This document shows positions 24,142-35,981 of a DNA stretch of 64,000 bases, one piece after another. The notes below the pieces were generated by a model that saw only the letters and a list, made by a program, of their open reading frames with translations, searched no databases and had not been told where the DNA came from. Every line of letters starts with the position of its first letter. Within the stretch, counting starts at the first letter, position 1. This DNA is from Talinum fruticosum (lineage: Eukaryota > Streptophyta > Magnoliopsida > Caryophyllales > Talinaceae). Location: the NCBI GenBank assembly GCA_021018815.1, contig JAITYX010000078.1, positions 434,001 to 498,000 of the forward strand, in the 5' to 3' direction. The position numbers and the translations under genes are program-made.

Positions 24142-25477
24142 AGGCATGTCTATCGAAAATGAGGATCCCAATTTTGAAGAATTTTATTTAAGGGTTAACC
24201 ATCAAGAGGGCATATATATTTGAAGATAAGTCTAAAGGAGGGGGAAAAAGGCATAAACCATATAATTATATCAACTCGGTAAGAACATTAACTTTATTCC
24301 GGATGACATCCAATATTGTTGTTTGTTTTAGAAACTACAACTTGCTTTTCATTATTTTTGACTTGTAGTATTCATGTAAACAGATGATTTTGTTTGATGA
24401 GAATCAAAATAAGGACTAAGTTGTCCAATTGGAAGGGTAGAAGATCATCATTTGATGAGGGCCATCATTCGGGTAATGTTTATTGTGAATAATTATTGTT
24501 TAACACTTTTCTTAATTTTGGTTGCTAATCTCAAGTCATGTTTTCCTCGGTTTTTATGTTATAGAACCTCTACCTTGACACGAACTCCAAGAAGCAAAAT
24601 CAGGATTAAGCTCTCCAATGGAAGGGTAGAAGATCCTCATTTGATGAGTATCAAAAGGACTAAACCTTTCGGGTAAAGTTTCTTATGCATATTTCTTATG
24701 GATAATTATTGCTTAACATTTTTCTCAAGTTTGGTTGCTAATCTCTACTCTCGCTTAATGTTTTCCACAATTATTCGGTTGCTTGTTGTCCAGTCTACCC
24801 CCGCACAAACTCCAAGCGAGTAGTACATGAGCAGCACCACTCAAGGACAATGACTAAGGAAATAGAGATTGCTGGTGAGATGTCCTCTTTGTGCTATATT
24901 CATTTTTTCAAGAAGAGAGATGATGTATTATGTTTTTATGACTATACTTGCTTGTTTTGAGTTCGTACAGAGGTAGCGTGGACTATAAATATGATGTATT
25001 ATGTTGTCCGGGTTACCTCTACAACAACTCCAGACAACCAATATCGTCATAAAGACAATCACATAACTAAATCTATAACAAAAGCATCACTTTATTAGGA
25101 AAATAGAGATTTTCCTTGGGGCAAAAACATTAAACTCGGTTTATACAACAAAGTTTCAAGAAAAGAGATTAACTTCTTAACATTAAATACTTAAAGAAGA
25201 GTACTCTTTGTATTATTATTTCACATCAATTGTAATATATTCTTTGCTTGAACTTAAATGTGAAATATGGAACTGTGTTGCGAACTTGTTCAAATGTAGC
25301 TTTGTTGTAGTTATAGTAAGTTGGAAATTCTTGCATTATTGGGAATTCTTGTATTTAAGTTGGAAAATTGAGGCTGTTGGTTTGTTGCTATGTAAGTTGT
25401 GATGTATTTTGGAATGTATTTTGTATAGAGGGACGGAAAAAACAAAACAAAACAATTAAAAAAATACATACCTATTA
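24142..25477. other. CACTA-1 noncoding 3' region with tandem duplication
   Basis: No gene. About 24400-24590 and 24580-24800 are tandem copies of one unit: both contain CCAATTGGAAGGGTAGAAGA or CCAATGGAAGGGTAGAAGAT, and later ATTATTG.TTAACA and GGTTGCTAATCTC. A reduced third start is at about 24800. The part from 24840 is shared with CACTA-2 (39180-39700), where the small CACTA has landed in the homologous CTACCCC position. Confidence 0.7.
24889..25065. repeat. Hairpin in CACTA-1 3' region
   Basis: An imperfect inverted repeat with arms of about 75 bp: TTTTTATGACTATACTTGCT...CAGAGGTAGCGTGGAC on one side and GTCCGGGTTACCTCT...ATATCGTCATAAAGA on the other, with a loop of about 25 bp. The same hairpin is better preserved in CACTA-2 at 39429-39636. 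Confidence 0.75.
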
Positions 25478-25797
25478 CTACAGTTCTTACATTAGAACCG
25501 TCGTCATAAACCTGAAACAATTTTGCTTTTCTAGGCAGGACCTATGACGACAGTTCATCAAATAGAACCCTCGTCATACGTAAATATATGACGGCGGTTC
25601 CGCTCTGGAAGACCGTCATCATATAGAACCTATGACGACATTTTTTACATGAAAACCGTCGTCATAGGTGATCTTTTACTACGATTGTTGAAACATATTT
25701 AAAAATGCTACATACAACGACGGCCATATACACGACGCCTGTTACCGTCGTTAAATGTCATTTTTAACCATAGTTAAAAGTGGTTCTTGTAGTAGTG
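25470..25797. repeat. CACTA-1 3' subterminal stem-loops and terminus
   Basis: Several pairs of GACGACGGTT-like and AACCGTCGTCAT-like motifs (25490-25510, 25536-25580, 25588-25620, 25634-25670), followed by the terminal repeat. They mirror the 5' subterminal motifs. Confidence 0.8.
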
Positions 25798-26052
25798 GTC
25801 ACATTTTATTTTTACTCAAATAGCTCGATACTTGACTCTTTAACATATTTGCTTTGAATATTTTTCTTCTTGCTCGATTAAAGACAAGAAGCATGTTTTG
25901 AGTTATGTTTTAATCGAAGCTGCACAAATCAATATCTTAAGTTCCGATTAAGATCTTCTTTTGCTTTGATCAATTCGTTATGAAAACTAAATTAATTCAA
26001 CCGACAAGTTTCTATCTTAAGTATGGAATGACTTTCATCAAAAGAGGGAGAT

Positions 26053-28937
26053 TGAAGACTCGGGTATAACTCTCTATCTCTCTTAGGTTTTGATTCTAAG
26101 TCATTCCGAGTCTTATAAAAACTTCTATCTAAGTTTTCATTTTGTTCCGACCCACTAAGAAAACATGTTATTATGTATCTCTCTTAACTATGCTTCGACA
26201 CACTCGGACATCACTCGGAACTATTGCATGAACAAACAATTTCTCTAACTTATTTATTTTGAGCACGAGACTTTTTGTTTCAAATTAAAATGAATTATAG
26301 CTTTAATTCTATGCTTTAAGTCGAGTCTATTTCGGGAGAATTATTTGTTGCATCAAGTTCATGTATCCCGATATTTTATTCGTTCTAACTTGATCATTTA
26401 AGGATTGACTCCAGATGGAATATGAACCTAATGGATATTAGACTCAGAAAATTCCACTCTTTTAGGCCAAAGATAATTACGTGCTTAATTACTCTTATTT
26501 AATTATTATTTTTGTCTAATCCTCGACCAAAGTAGTTTTATACTTTGAGTACCAATGTGTTTTTCTTTTGTAGGTTGTATAAATAAGCCTAATATACTTT
26601 TGAAGTGCAAAAGAAATCGGTTTCTAACCATTAAACACCAAGCAAATAGAAAACAACCGTTTCGGACATGGCTCGGACACCGTGTCAAGGTTGTTTGTTT
26701 CCAAAGCTGGAAAACTACAACATTGAGTCTAACGGTTGTTTCCATCTCAGTTTTCAATCACCACCAGACGATTGAACCATCTTTTGGAGCCAAGAGCCGT
26801 TACACGGCGTTCACATCCCAATGGATCTTTTCCGAGTGACTTAGAATAACCGTTACAATGGCTAGTGAAGATCACAAGTTCGAAGCAAACTAAACGATCA
26901 TTCTACCTGGCTGCTTATAAATGGAAGCCAACTCACAAGACTTTAAGGTTGCCAAAATTATTATTGAACCAACTATTGGTCTCATTTTTAGTCAATCTTC
27001 TACTTACAACTCCAAACTTGTAATTCTTATTTTATGAGTTGTAAAGAAAGTCTTGTAATCACTTACATTCTTTTCTTACTTTCTTTGTAAGTCCCTTGAC
27101 TGAGCTGTAAGGGTTAACTCAGCTTAGTTTTCCCTAACTGTAAGGGTTAACTCAGTCAGGAAGTAACAGATCGGATAAGGGAACTTCGAGTTTAGGAAAA
27201 TATTGTAAAGGAATTGTTTAAGGGAGCAATTCTGGTTAGAGTCGATCCTGTATAAAAATAGTTTTATTTTAGTTAAAATCTTCCATCACCCTTGAAGACT
27301 CGAGACTTTACACCTCACTTTTCTGAGTTCTATCAAGGGAATCGAGTATAAGTTTTTCTTACTTATAAAGTTTTGATTCCAAGTCATTCCCTCGTGCCTT
27401 AGAAACTTTTCTGAGTAATATAGTCTTTTCTCTAAGTGCTATAGAAATTATTTCATGTATTTATGCATGACTCGTGTGATTCAGAAAGCATATCTCGCAC
27501 TCACTATGTTACACTCGGTTCCGAGTCACTCATCACTTAGAATTATCGCATGTTCAAACGCCGTATTCGTATAACCGAACTCAGGACTCGACTTCATATT
27601 ACAGGTCTTATTCTGTAAAAGTCAGGTACTTCTAGTTTGAATCATGCTCGGTCTAGATCAAGTTTATTCCTCTCGATATTCTTTATTTAACTTGATTCTC
27701 TTTTAGACCGACTCGGATGGAATTTTGAGTATTATGAATATTAGACTCGTAAAATTCCATTCCTTTTCCGACCCGGATAATTAGTCACTTAATTATCTTA
27801 ATTATATTATTATTTGTGTCTAATCTTAGACCAAAGTATGTTATACTTTGAGAACCAAATTGATTTACTTTTGTAGGTGATTCAAACGATGCTATTCTAA
27901 TTTTGAATTACAAAAGTAACCGGCTTCAAAACGTCAAATCACCAGCAGACAAGGCTTTTTCCACTTCGACCTAGCCCCCGACATTGTGTCGTGGTTGTCT
28001 GTTTCCAAAATTGGAAATTTGTAACACCAAGCTCAATAGTGGTTTCCACCTTATTTTCCAAGACACCGCCAGTGGTTTTAGGCACTTCCAAGGGAGTCAA
28101 GAGCCGTTGTCTAACGTTCATATTTCAAAGGATATTTTCCGAGTGACTTAGAAAATCCTTCACAACGGTCATAAAGGAACTTCCAGTCGGAGGATGAACA
28201 CAACGGCTAAGCTGCTTGGTCATCTATAAATAGAAGCCAACTCTCAAGACTTGGAGATTGCTGAACCAATTGTAAAAAATACATACTTGATTAAAAGTCA
28301 TTGTATTCATTCTCAATCTTCTACTTACAACTCCAATTCCGTAATTCATTATATTCCGAGTTGTAAGGTCTTGTACTTAGTTACAAACTCTGTTCTTACT
28401 CTCTAAGTAAGGTCCCTTGACCGAGCTGTAAAGGTTAACTCAGCTCGCTTGTCCCTAGCTGTAAGGGTTATCTCAGCTAGGAAGTACCGGATCGGATAAG
28501 GGAATTTCGAGTCTAGGAAAACTTATAAGGAGTTGTCTAAGGGAGCAACTCGGGTTGAGTCAATCTACCGTATTTTGTGGATTCAAAATAGTGGATTTGA
28601 CTTCATGCTTGGATTAGCACGGTCCGTGGTTTTCTGCCCCAGGAGGGTTTCCACGTACTTTCTATGTTACTAGTTTTCTAAGTACATTTTAGACTCGGAT
28701 TGTTTACCTGTTCGATCAACTCGATTCTATATTCTTTATCGGTTTCTGAGTCGGGCCTTTTCTAAGTTAATCCGTGACTCCAACTCTACTCATATGAATT
28801 TATTCTTTAATTAGAAGCAAATTTCATCATCACCCTATTCAGCCCCCTTTAGGGTGACATAATCTCTCCAAGAGCTAACTTTCAACCCTATTCATCCCCT
28901 TCTAGGGTAATTTAACCTCTCTAAGAGAAAACCTTCA
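26053..28937 (+). repeat. Type 2 copia LTR shared by two tandem copies
   Basis: Starts TGAAGACTCGGGTATAAC after a polypurine tract belonging to copy 1 and ends CTAAGAGAAAACCTTCA directly before the primer-binding site of copy 2. It is about 1288 bp once the inserted solo LTR (27293-28884 plus the 5 bp duplication) is removed. TATA-like GCTTATAAATGG is near 26911. The paired boxes GAGCTGTAAGGGTTAACTCA and AACTGTAAGGGTTAACTCAG are at 27102 and 27136. Acting as 3' LTR of one copy and 5' LTR of the next, it defines a tandem array. Confidence 0.88.
27293..28884 (+). mobile_element. Solo type 1 copia LTR, TSD ACCCT
   Basis: A complete 1592 bp type 1 LTR with no internal region, inserted in the type 2 LTR. 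ACCCT is duplicated at 27288-27292 and 28885-28889. The host LTR reads through as CCATCACCCT/ATTCATCCCC, matching the uninterrupted CCATCACTCTATTCACCC at about 43830. TATA box CTATAAATAG is at 28224-28233. Solo LTRs arise by recombination between the two LTRs of one element. Confidence 0.94.
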
Positions 28938-28939
28938 AT

Positions 28940-28953
28940 TGGTATTAGAGCCT
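28940..28953 (+). promoter_or_regulatory. Primer-binding site, initiator Met tRNA
   Basis: TGGTATTAGAGCCT starts two bases after the LTR end. It differs by one base from the plant copia consensus TGGTATCAGAGC, complementary to the 3' end of initiator Met tRNA. It marks the 5' end of the internal region of copia copy 2. Confidence 0.9.
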
Positions 28954-28989
28954 AGCCTTTCAAGAGGATCTCACAATCCAAAGGTATAA

Positions 28990-30720
28990 AGATCAAGTGG
29001 CTCAGGACAATTGAGAGTTCGATGAAGGAAGATCATCTACCGGACCACCTAAGTTCAAAGGGTCAAACTTTGCACATTGGAAGAAGATGATGGAATGCTT
29101 CCGAATGGATAACAATGAAGAAGTGTTGAACATCATCTAGAATGGGAACTACATCTTAATGAAGATCAAAGGTGTAAGATCTATACCTAAAGAGAAATCT
29201 AAGTATACCACTCGAAGAAACTAATAAGTTCATAAAGAACTTCAAAGCTATGAACGCACCGATGTGTGCCATAAGCTCGAGAAGAGTACAACAGGTTTTC
29301 GTCTCGTGACACAGCCAAAGAGGTGTGGGACATTCTTGTCAACACCTATGAGGGAACAAGTCAAGTAAGGTAGGCAAAGATAAGTCAATATCTTCGCAAG
29401 TATAAGCTGTTCAAGATGGAGTCGGAAGATAACATCTCTCGGATGTAAGTCACGGAGATTACTAAGAATCTCAAGTCTCGGGTAGAAAGATCTCACACGA
29501 GGAAATGGTGAGAAAAATTCTATGTCTACCAAAGAGAAGATGGGATCCCAAGATGACAATTATTGAAGAGGCTCAGAATCTTTCTTAAATGAAGCCGGAC
29601 GACCTCATTGGGAAGTTGCTTACTCATGAGATTCATCCGGAAGAAGAGGATGTTCAGGTCAGCACCAAAAATAACATTGCACCGAAGGCCTCGTAACGCA
29701 GACGCTAAAGTCCGAGCTCCTTAGAATTACAAGAGATCCCATGGAATTCATTGCCTAAGGCTTCCAAAAGATGATGAAGTGTAAGAAGTGGCAAAAGAGG
29801 CCAAAGGAAGAGCTCTACAAGAAAGATAAGAAGGATAGAAAAGGTAACTATTCATTCCCTTCAAAGTTATCTTTAACTAAGAACTCGGGTTGTTTTGAAT
29901 GTTGCAGCAAGGAACATATAGTCAAGGACTGTCAAAAGAGAAAGAAAGACAGAAAGAAGAAAAAGGCTATGATGGCTACCTGGAGTGATGAGGACTCATC
30001 CGAAGAAGATGATTCGGATGACTCAAAGTGTCTTATGGCACCGATGCACTCGAAGTTGAATTTGAGTAAGATGATGATAACTTAGATATTGAGGAGACAT
30101 GTCCTTAGGAGGTAATTGAATACTTTCTTAAGTTCTCAAGAGTTGATTTAGCTATATATGTTTTCACTTTGGAAGAAAAGTCCAATTCGGACACTTCAAA
30201 CTTCAAAGAACAACTTGAGTCTCTTATCGCTGAGAGCAATGTCTAAAAAAATGAGTTTAGAAAATCCGAGACAAAATTTGAAAGTACTCGAGACTAGTGC
30301 TTAGGACGATGAGACTAAGTCCGAGTCACTCGGAACACGTGAATGAGCAATGGAAAAGGAAGCTCCATGAGTCTCAAGAGCTTGTTTTAAACTCACTCAA
30401 GTTCGAAAAACCTTGATCGTTTAGTTGGCTCTCATTGTGTCTCATTGAGGAAAGAATGACTTGGCTCCAATACTGAAGAGGAATCTAATTCCTACTCTAG
30501 TATTTTCAAAACCGATTCCGTAACCGTAAAGTTTAGAAAGGTTGAGCGAGCTCCCATTCGTACAAATGAAAAGAGGATTGAGCCTAGACCAGTTTATAAG
30601 AAAAAGCCTTCTCCACCTGTTTACAAAAGAAAGGATTTTCAAAGAAAAGACACAAACTCAGCTTTCTAGAAAGAAGACTCGGAATTAGACAAGACCTAAA
30701 ATCATTCAAATCTGGGTTCT
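28990..30720 (+). pseudogene. copia gag, copy 2
   Basis: Capsid part of the UBN2 type: KFKGSNFAHWKKMMECFRMD at about 29050, the YEGTSQVR-type region at about 29345, then HEEMVRKILCLPKRRWDPKM (29498-29557) and DDLIGKLLTHEIHPEEED. A CCHC zinc knuckle CFECCSKEHIVKDC (CX2CX4HX4C) is at 29900-29941, followed by basic Lys/Arg and then acidic Asp/Glu-Ser stretches. Gag would package RNA into cytoplasmic virus-like particles. Stops and frameshifts near 29085, 29136, 29590 and 29694 break it. Confidence 0.85.
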
Positions 30721-30799
30721 CAAAAGCGCTCTTCCTCGAAAAGGACCACAAGTAAAGGGAGTTACTAGGATTGTAAGAGGAAGTGAGAAGGGTTAGTTT

Positions 30800-33195
30800 A
30801 TTTCCATTTTGCAGGTGACTCGAAACGAAAGGGTCACTGGTACTTAAACAAGTGGCTGCTCACACCATATGTTTGGAGATTTAAGGCTTTTCTCAAAGTT
30901 AGAAGATCTCGAAAGGAGACAAAGTCACATTTGGAGACAATAGCAAAGGCAAGATAGTAGGGATTGGCAAGATTGGTCTAGGAAACAACTCAGTCAGTCC
31001 AGTCTACCTTGTCAAAGGGCTTAAGTACAATCCCCTTAGCATTTCTCAGCTTTGTGACAAAGGCCAAGAGGTAAGGTTCATTCATACCAACTGCTATATT
31101 TCCGATGCAGTCACTAAAGAGACAAAGCTCTCGGGTCTAAGGTCAGGTAACACTTATACTATCCCTCTTTCGCATTCTAGTCCGAACTTATCTTACTTGA
31201 AAGCATCTTTGAATGATGATTCATGGACATGGTAGACTAGGTCATATTAGCATGCATACTATCAAGAAACTTGCATCTCATGGATTAGTTAGGGGTTTAC
31301 CTAACTGTGCATTTAAGAATCATAAAATCTATAAAGTATGCACGAACGGAAAGCAAGTCGGATCATCTTCCAAACCACGCAAAACTATGTATACATCCAA
31401 AATGCTTGAATTGGTTCATATGGATCTATGAGCTGTACAATTGAAAGAAGACACCCTATAAGCTGTACAAGGGAAAGCTTATCGTGTGTTTAACAAAAGG
31501 ACTAATTGTGTCTACATCCAAAATGAGGCAAACTATGCACTCAACGGATGCCTCATCGGACCCATTCCGAAAAAGACACCCTATGAATTGTACAAGGGAA
31601 AGAAGCCTAGCATTTCTAACTTTAGACCATTTCGATATAAATGCTTCATGCATAACAATGGTAAGAACATCTGACTAAGTTTAATGCTAGATTAGATGAA
31701 GGTATATTTCTAGGTTACTCATCTCATAGCAAAGCTTATCGTGTGTTTAACAAAAGGACTAACAAAGTAGAAGAAAGTATTCACATTGTTTTTGATGAGA
31801 TTGATCTTGGTATGATAAGTGAATCCATATTCTCATATCTTAAGCTTAATAGAGATGAAGATGCCGTTGTTGAAGCCGAGCTCGAAAGAGTCAAACGGAA
31901 GAACTAAGGCAACTCAAAACGAGCTAGCTCGTAATGTTGTGACTCGGAATAAACAAGTTCAAGAGCCAGCTCGCATCTGCCGAAGAACAAGCCAATGTAG
32001 AAGCTCAGCAAGAACAACCAATTGAAGATCAGTCTATTCAACCAACAAACCTGGTATATCGGAGGACATGTAGAGCTTTCAAATATGCATCTAGTCACGC
32101 ACCTGAGAACATACTAATAGTGGGGTAAGAGCTCGATCTTCTTTGCATAATTTATATGCATTCTCTACATTCATATCATTAACAAAACCTAAGAATGCAC
32201 TAGAGGCCCTAAATGAACCTGAATGGGTCGAGGCCATGCAAGAAGAGCTTAATCAATTTGAAAGAAACCAAGTTTGGACTCTAACCAAATGACCTTCCGA
32301 CCACCCAAGAACAGGAAACAAGTGGGTTTTCAAGAACAAACTCGATAACTAAGAGTTGGTAGTCAGAAATAAGGCTAGATTAGTTGCTCAAGGATACAAC
32401 CAAGAGGAAGGAATTGATTGTGGGGAAACCTTTGCACCTGCTGCTAGGATTGAGGCAATCGGAATTCTCTTAGAATTTGCATCTAACATGAACATCAACC
32501 TTTATCGGATGGATGTCAATTGTGCATTTCTCAATGGTTTTATTCAAGAAGAAATTGATGTTGAGCAACCCCTGGATTTGAAAACTCAGAATTTTCAAAT
32601 CATATTTTCAAGTTGCAAAAGGCTTTATTTGGTCTTAAACATGCTCCCAAAGCTTGGTATGAAAGACTAAGTAGTTTCTTGATTGAAAATGATTTCAAAA
32701 GAGGTTAGATTGACAAAACTCTTTACACAAAAACCAAGGGGAGTGATTTTCTTATCATACGGATATATGTTGATGATATCATTTTTGGAGCTACTAATGA
32801 AACTCTATGCCAAGAGTTTTCCGAGTTAATGAGACAGGAATTCCAAATAAGTATGTTGGGAGAACTCAATTTCTTTGTTGGTCCGCAAATCAAACAAAAA
32901 AGATGGCATCTATGTCCATCAATCTAAGTACACCAAGGAGCTATTGAAGAAATACAAGCCACAAGATGTAAAACATGTAGCAACACCTATGAGTAGAAAT
33001 TTGAAACTGGACTCGGACGAAAAAGGTAAAGTTGTAGATCCGAAACTATACAGAGGCATGATTGGATCTCTACTTTATCTCACATCTAGTAGGCCGGATA
33101 TCATGTTCAATGTCCGCCTTTGTGTAAGATTTTAGGCTAATCCAAAAGAATCACATCTCACCTGCGGTGAAGAGAATTTTTAGACATCTTGCAAG
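30800..33195 (+). pseudogene. copia pol (PR-IN-RT), copy 2
   Basis: In order: a protease region (SGCSHHMFGD-like, about 30845; KYNPLSISQLCDKGQE at about 31023); a GAG-pre-integrase domain (HGRLGHISMHTIKKLASHGL at 31219-31278, with KVCTNGKQ); then a direct jump from VHMDL (about 31427) to late integrase sequence (NYALNGCLIGPIPKKTPYEL, 31530-31590), so the DDE core is deleted. Reverse transcriptase follows: EPEWVEAMQEELNQFERNQV at about 32216, NKARLVAQGYNQEEGIDCGE at about 32365, NCAFLNGFIQEE at about 32520 and YVDDIIF at about 32768. Several frameshifts and stops occur. RNase H is interrupted at 33195 by CACTA-2 and continues at 40073. Confidence 0.87.
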
Positions 33196-33304
33196 CACTA
33201 CTACGAAACCACTTTTAACAACGGGTCTTTAATGACGAGTTAAAAAGACAAACCGTCATGAAAATTGGATCGGTGGAATTTTTATAAATAATAGCCATTA
33301 TTTA

Positions 33305-33445
33305 ACATATATGATGACGGTTATAATGCAAGAACCATTGTCATAGATGTTGCTAAAACATTTAACTACGGTTTTGGTAACGGAACCATCGTTGAATGTG
33401 ACATATGACGACGGTTATATAACGGAACCTTCGTCATATGTCTTT
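33305..33445. repeat. CACTA-2 5' subterminal stem-loops
   Basis: GATGACGGTT...AAGAACCATTGTCAT and TATGACGACGGTT...GGAACCTTCGTCATA form two short hairpins at the same distance from the end as in CACTA-1. Confidence 0.75.
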
Positions 33446-34313
33446 CGGATCAGCTTACAAACACAATCTGTTGTTTCCACGCACACTTATAACTCTCGAT
33501 CTTATCGCTTTCTACAGTTTTTCTCTCCTCCACGAACCTCCTCATCGGATCCGGAATTTATTCCTCGTCGTTGCTTAATTTGAATTGGTAAGCCTCTCCT
33601 TACTCTTCGCTGTTTAGATCTGCTCTCTCTTAATCTTTCCTTTCTTTATAGTTTCATCTCGTTTCTTTTAAGTGTGGATCTCTTCAAATTGTCGCTATCA
33701 AACCTCTCCACCCTCGCCGTTGTCGGTTTTGAGGTATGAATCTCTATCCTCTCTTATTTTTCGCTTTAAGTTATTTAGGAAATTGTTTTATACTTAAATG
33801 TTGAATGCATTTCTAGTAATTATGTGAATATTGAGAATATGGGTAATGTTTAAGATTGTTGAAATGTTGAATCTTTGTTGAAATGTTGAATATTAAGAAT
33901 GTGCATAACATTTGTTTAGTTTATTAAGTTGAAAATTGGTGAAATGTTTTTGATTTTGAGAAATGGGTTTAGGAGTTTAGGATTTATGGTAATTATAGCG
34001 AAATATGAAAGGTAAAGATGGTAGATCTTAAAGTGCATCCAAGTTTGTTTAGGGTTTTAGAGAAATAGAAAGATAATTTGGATATAGGGTGATCCCTAAA
34101 AACATTCTCATAAAGATAAATTTGTATCCAAATTTGTTTATTTTGATGAGGTGATGTTGGGGTGAACTCATTTATCCAATTATCAAAATTGGTATCCAAA
34201 TATGGTTAGAGTTTAGAGAAATAAAAATATTTATGGTTTAGGGTTTGAGGAAATAGAAAAATTTGTGGTTATATATTTAAGGATAGACATGTGAAAATGT
34301 AAAAAATTGAAAA

Positions 34314-35869
34314 TGAAGGTTTGCTCGGGGAGAGGCTAAGTCACCCTAGAGGGGGTGAATAGGGTGATGATGAAACTTGCTTGAAATTTGAAATAGATAT
34401 GACTCTAAGGAGAGTGAGAGTCAAAGATGAACTCAGAAAATTAGCTAACTCGGAATTCGGAGATGATTGAAGAAACAGATTAAACAGAATTATGAAAACT
34501 GTCCGAGTCTAAAATGTACTCACAAAAGTAATAACTCGGAAAGTACGTGGAAACCCTCCCGGGGCAGAAAACCATGGACCGTGCTAATCCAGGCACGAAG
34601 TCAAATCCACTATTTTGAGTCCACAAAATACAGTAGACTCGACTCAACCGTGAGTTGCTCCCTTAGACAACTCCTTACAAGTTTTCCTAGACTCAGAAAT
34701 TCCCTTATCCGATCTAGTACTTCCTAGCTGAGATAACCCTTACGGCTAGGGACAAGCGAGTTGAGTTAACCCTTACAGCTCAGTCAAAGGACCTTACTTA
34801 GAGAGTAAGAAAGAGAATGTTTGTAATCGAGTACAAGACCTTACAACTCGGAATATAATGAATTACGGAATTGGATTTGTAAGTAGAAGATTGAGAATAC
34901 AATGGCTTTTGATCAAGTATGCGTATTAACAAATAGATTCGGCAATCTTCAAGTCTTGAAAGTTGGCTTCTATTTATAGATGACCAAGCAGCTTAGCCGT
35001 TGTGTCCATCTTCCGACTGGAAGTCCTTTGTGACCGCTGTGTAGGATTTTCTCGAGTCACTCGGAAAATATCCGTTGAAATATGAGCGTTAGACAACGGC
35101 TCTTGACTCCCTTGGAAGTGCCTAAAACCACCGGCGGTGTCTTCAAAAGTAAGGTGGAAACCACCGTTGAGTTTAGTATTGTAGATTTCCATTTCTGGAA
35201 ACAGACACCCACGACACGATTGTTCGAGGCTAGGTCGGAGGTGGAAAAAGCCATGTCTCGCTGGTGATTTGACGTTTGAAACCTAGGTTACTTTTGTATT
35301 TCAAATTTAGAATAGCCTTGTTTGAATCACCTACAAAAGTAAATCAATTTGGTTCTCAAAGTGTAAAATACTTTGGTCCAAGATTAGACATAGATAATAA
35401 TATAATTAAGATAACTAAGTGACTAATTGACTAGGTCGAAAAGGAATGAAAATTTCGAGTCTAATATTCATGATACTCAAAATTCCATCCGAGTCGGTCT
35501 AAAAGAGAATCAAGTTAACTAACGAATATCGGAGGAAATAAACTTGATCTAGACTGAGCATGAATTTAAACTAAACTACCAGAGTTAGAGCGCGTAAAAG
35601 ATAATATTTGAATCATGCGATTTTTCCGAGTGTTGAGTGACTCGTAACCGAGTGAAACATGGTAAGTGCGGATATGCTTTCCGAATCATACGAGTCATGT
35701 ATAAATGCACGAGATAATTTCTATAACACTTAGAGAAAATACCATATCACTCGGAAAAGTTTCTAAGACACCGGGAATGACTTGGAATCAAAACTTTAAA
35801 AGTGAGAAAGTCCGATACCCGATTCCCTTGATAGAACTCGAAAGGTGAGATGTAAAGTCCGAGTCTTCG
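34314..35869 (-). mobile_element. Solo type 1 copia LTR, reverse orientation
   Basis: The reverse complement of the type 1 LTR: it opens TGAAGGTTTGCTC, has GTCACCCTAGAGGGGGTGAA at about 34342, box pairs at 34726 and 34758, the TATA box reading CTATTTATAG at 34970-34979, and closes ...AAGTCCGAGTCTTCG. The flanks GAAAA and TAAAA could be a 5 bp duplication with one mismatch. There is no internal region. It is the third type 1 LTR in the window and the only inverted one. Confidence 0.88.
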
Positions 35870-35981
35870 TAAAAGGTATTTGGATATAGGGATCTCCCCA
35901 AATACTTGTCATAAAGATAAATAAATTTGTTATCAAATTTATTTATTTTGATGAGTTGAAGTTGGGGGTATAAAAATTTCC

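Larger units (their letters stand above)
11823..25797 (+). mobile_element. CACTA-1, complete ends, TSD GTC
   Basis: Starts CACTACTATAGAAACCAATT and ends AAAAGTGGTTCTTGTAGTAGTG, an imperfect terminal inverted repeat. It is flanked by GTC at 11820-11822 and 25798-25800, the 3 bp duplication expected of CACTA. The copia sequence on both sides joins perfectly, and copia copy 2 has the uninterrupted site (GAGTCACAT at 42947-42955). Contents in order: subterminal stem-loops, a leader, a nested copia (13238-18073), a nested solo LTR (18153-21087), a decayed TNP2 gene (21094-24141), a noncoding 3' part with a hairpin, and subterminal stem-loops. Without the nested insertions the element is about 6.2 kb. 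Confidence 0.93.
8296..26052 (+). mobile_element. Sirevirus-like copia copy 1, 5'-truncated internal region
   Basis: Internal region of a Ty1/copia element, starting abruptly inside reverse transcriptase at about 8296. It continues through RNase H and a third ORF to 11822, is split by CACTA-1 (11823-25797), and resumes at 25798 up to the polypurine tract at about 26035-26052. The LTR at 26053-28937 is its 3' LTR and at the same time the 5' LTR of copy 2. The layout and the CATCAAAA...GGGAGAT polypurine tract fit the Sirevirus lineage. Its 5' LTR, gag, protease and integrase are gone. Confidence 0.85.

Noticed and set aside
31456..31678. Possible independent gene in two overlapping frames
   Set aside because: The plus-strand frame NYALNGCLIGPIPKKTPYEL is late copia integrase; the others are shadows.
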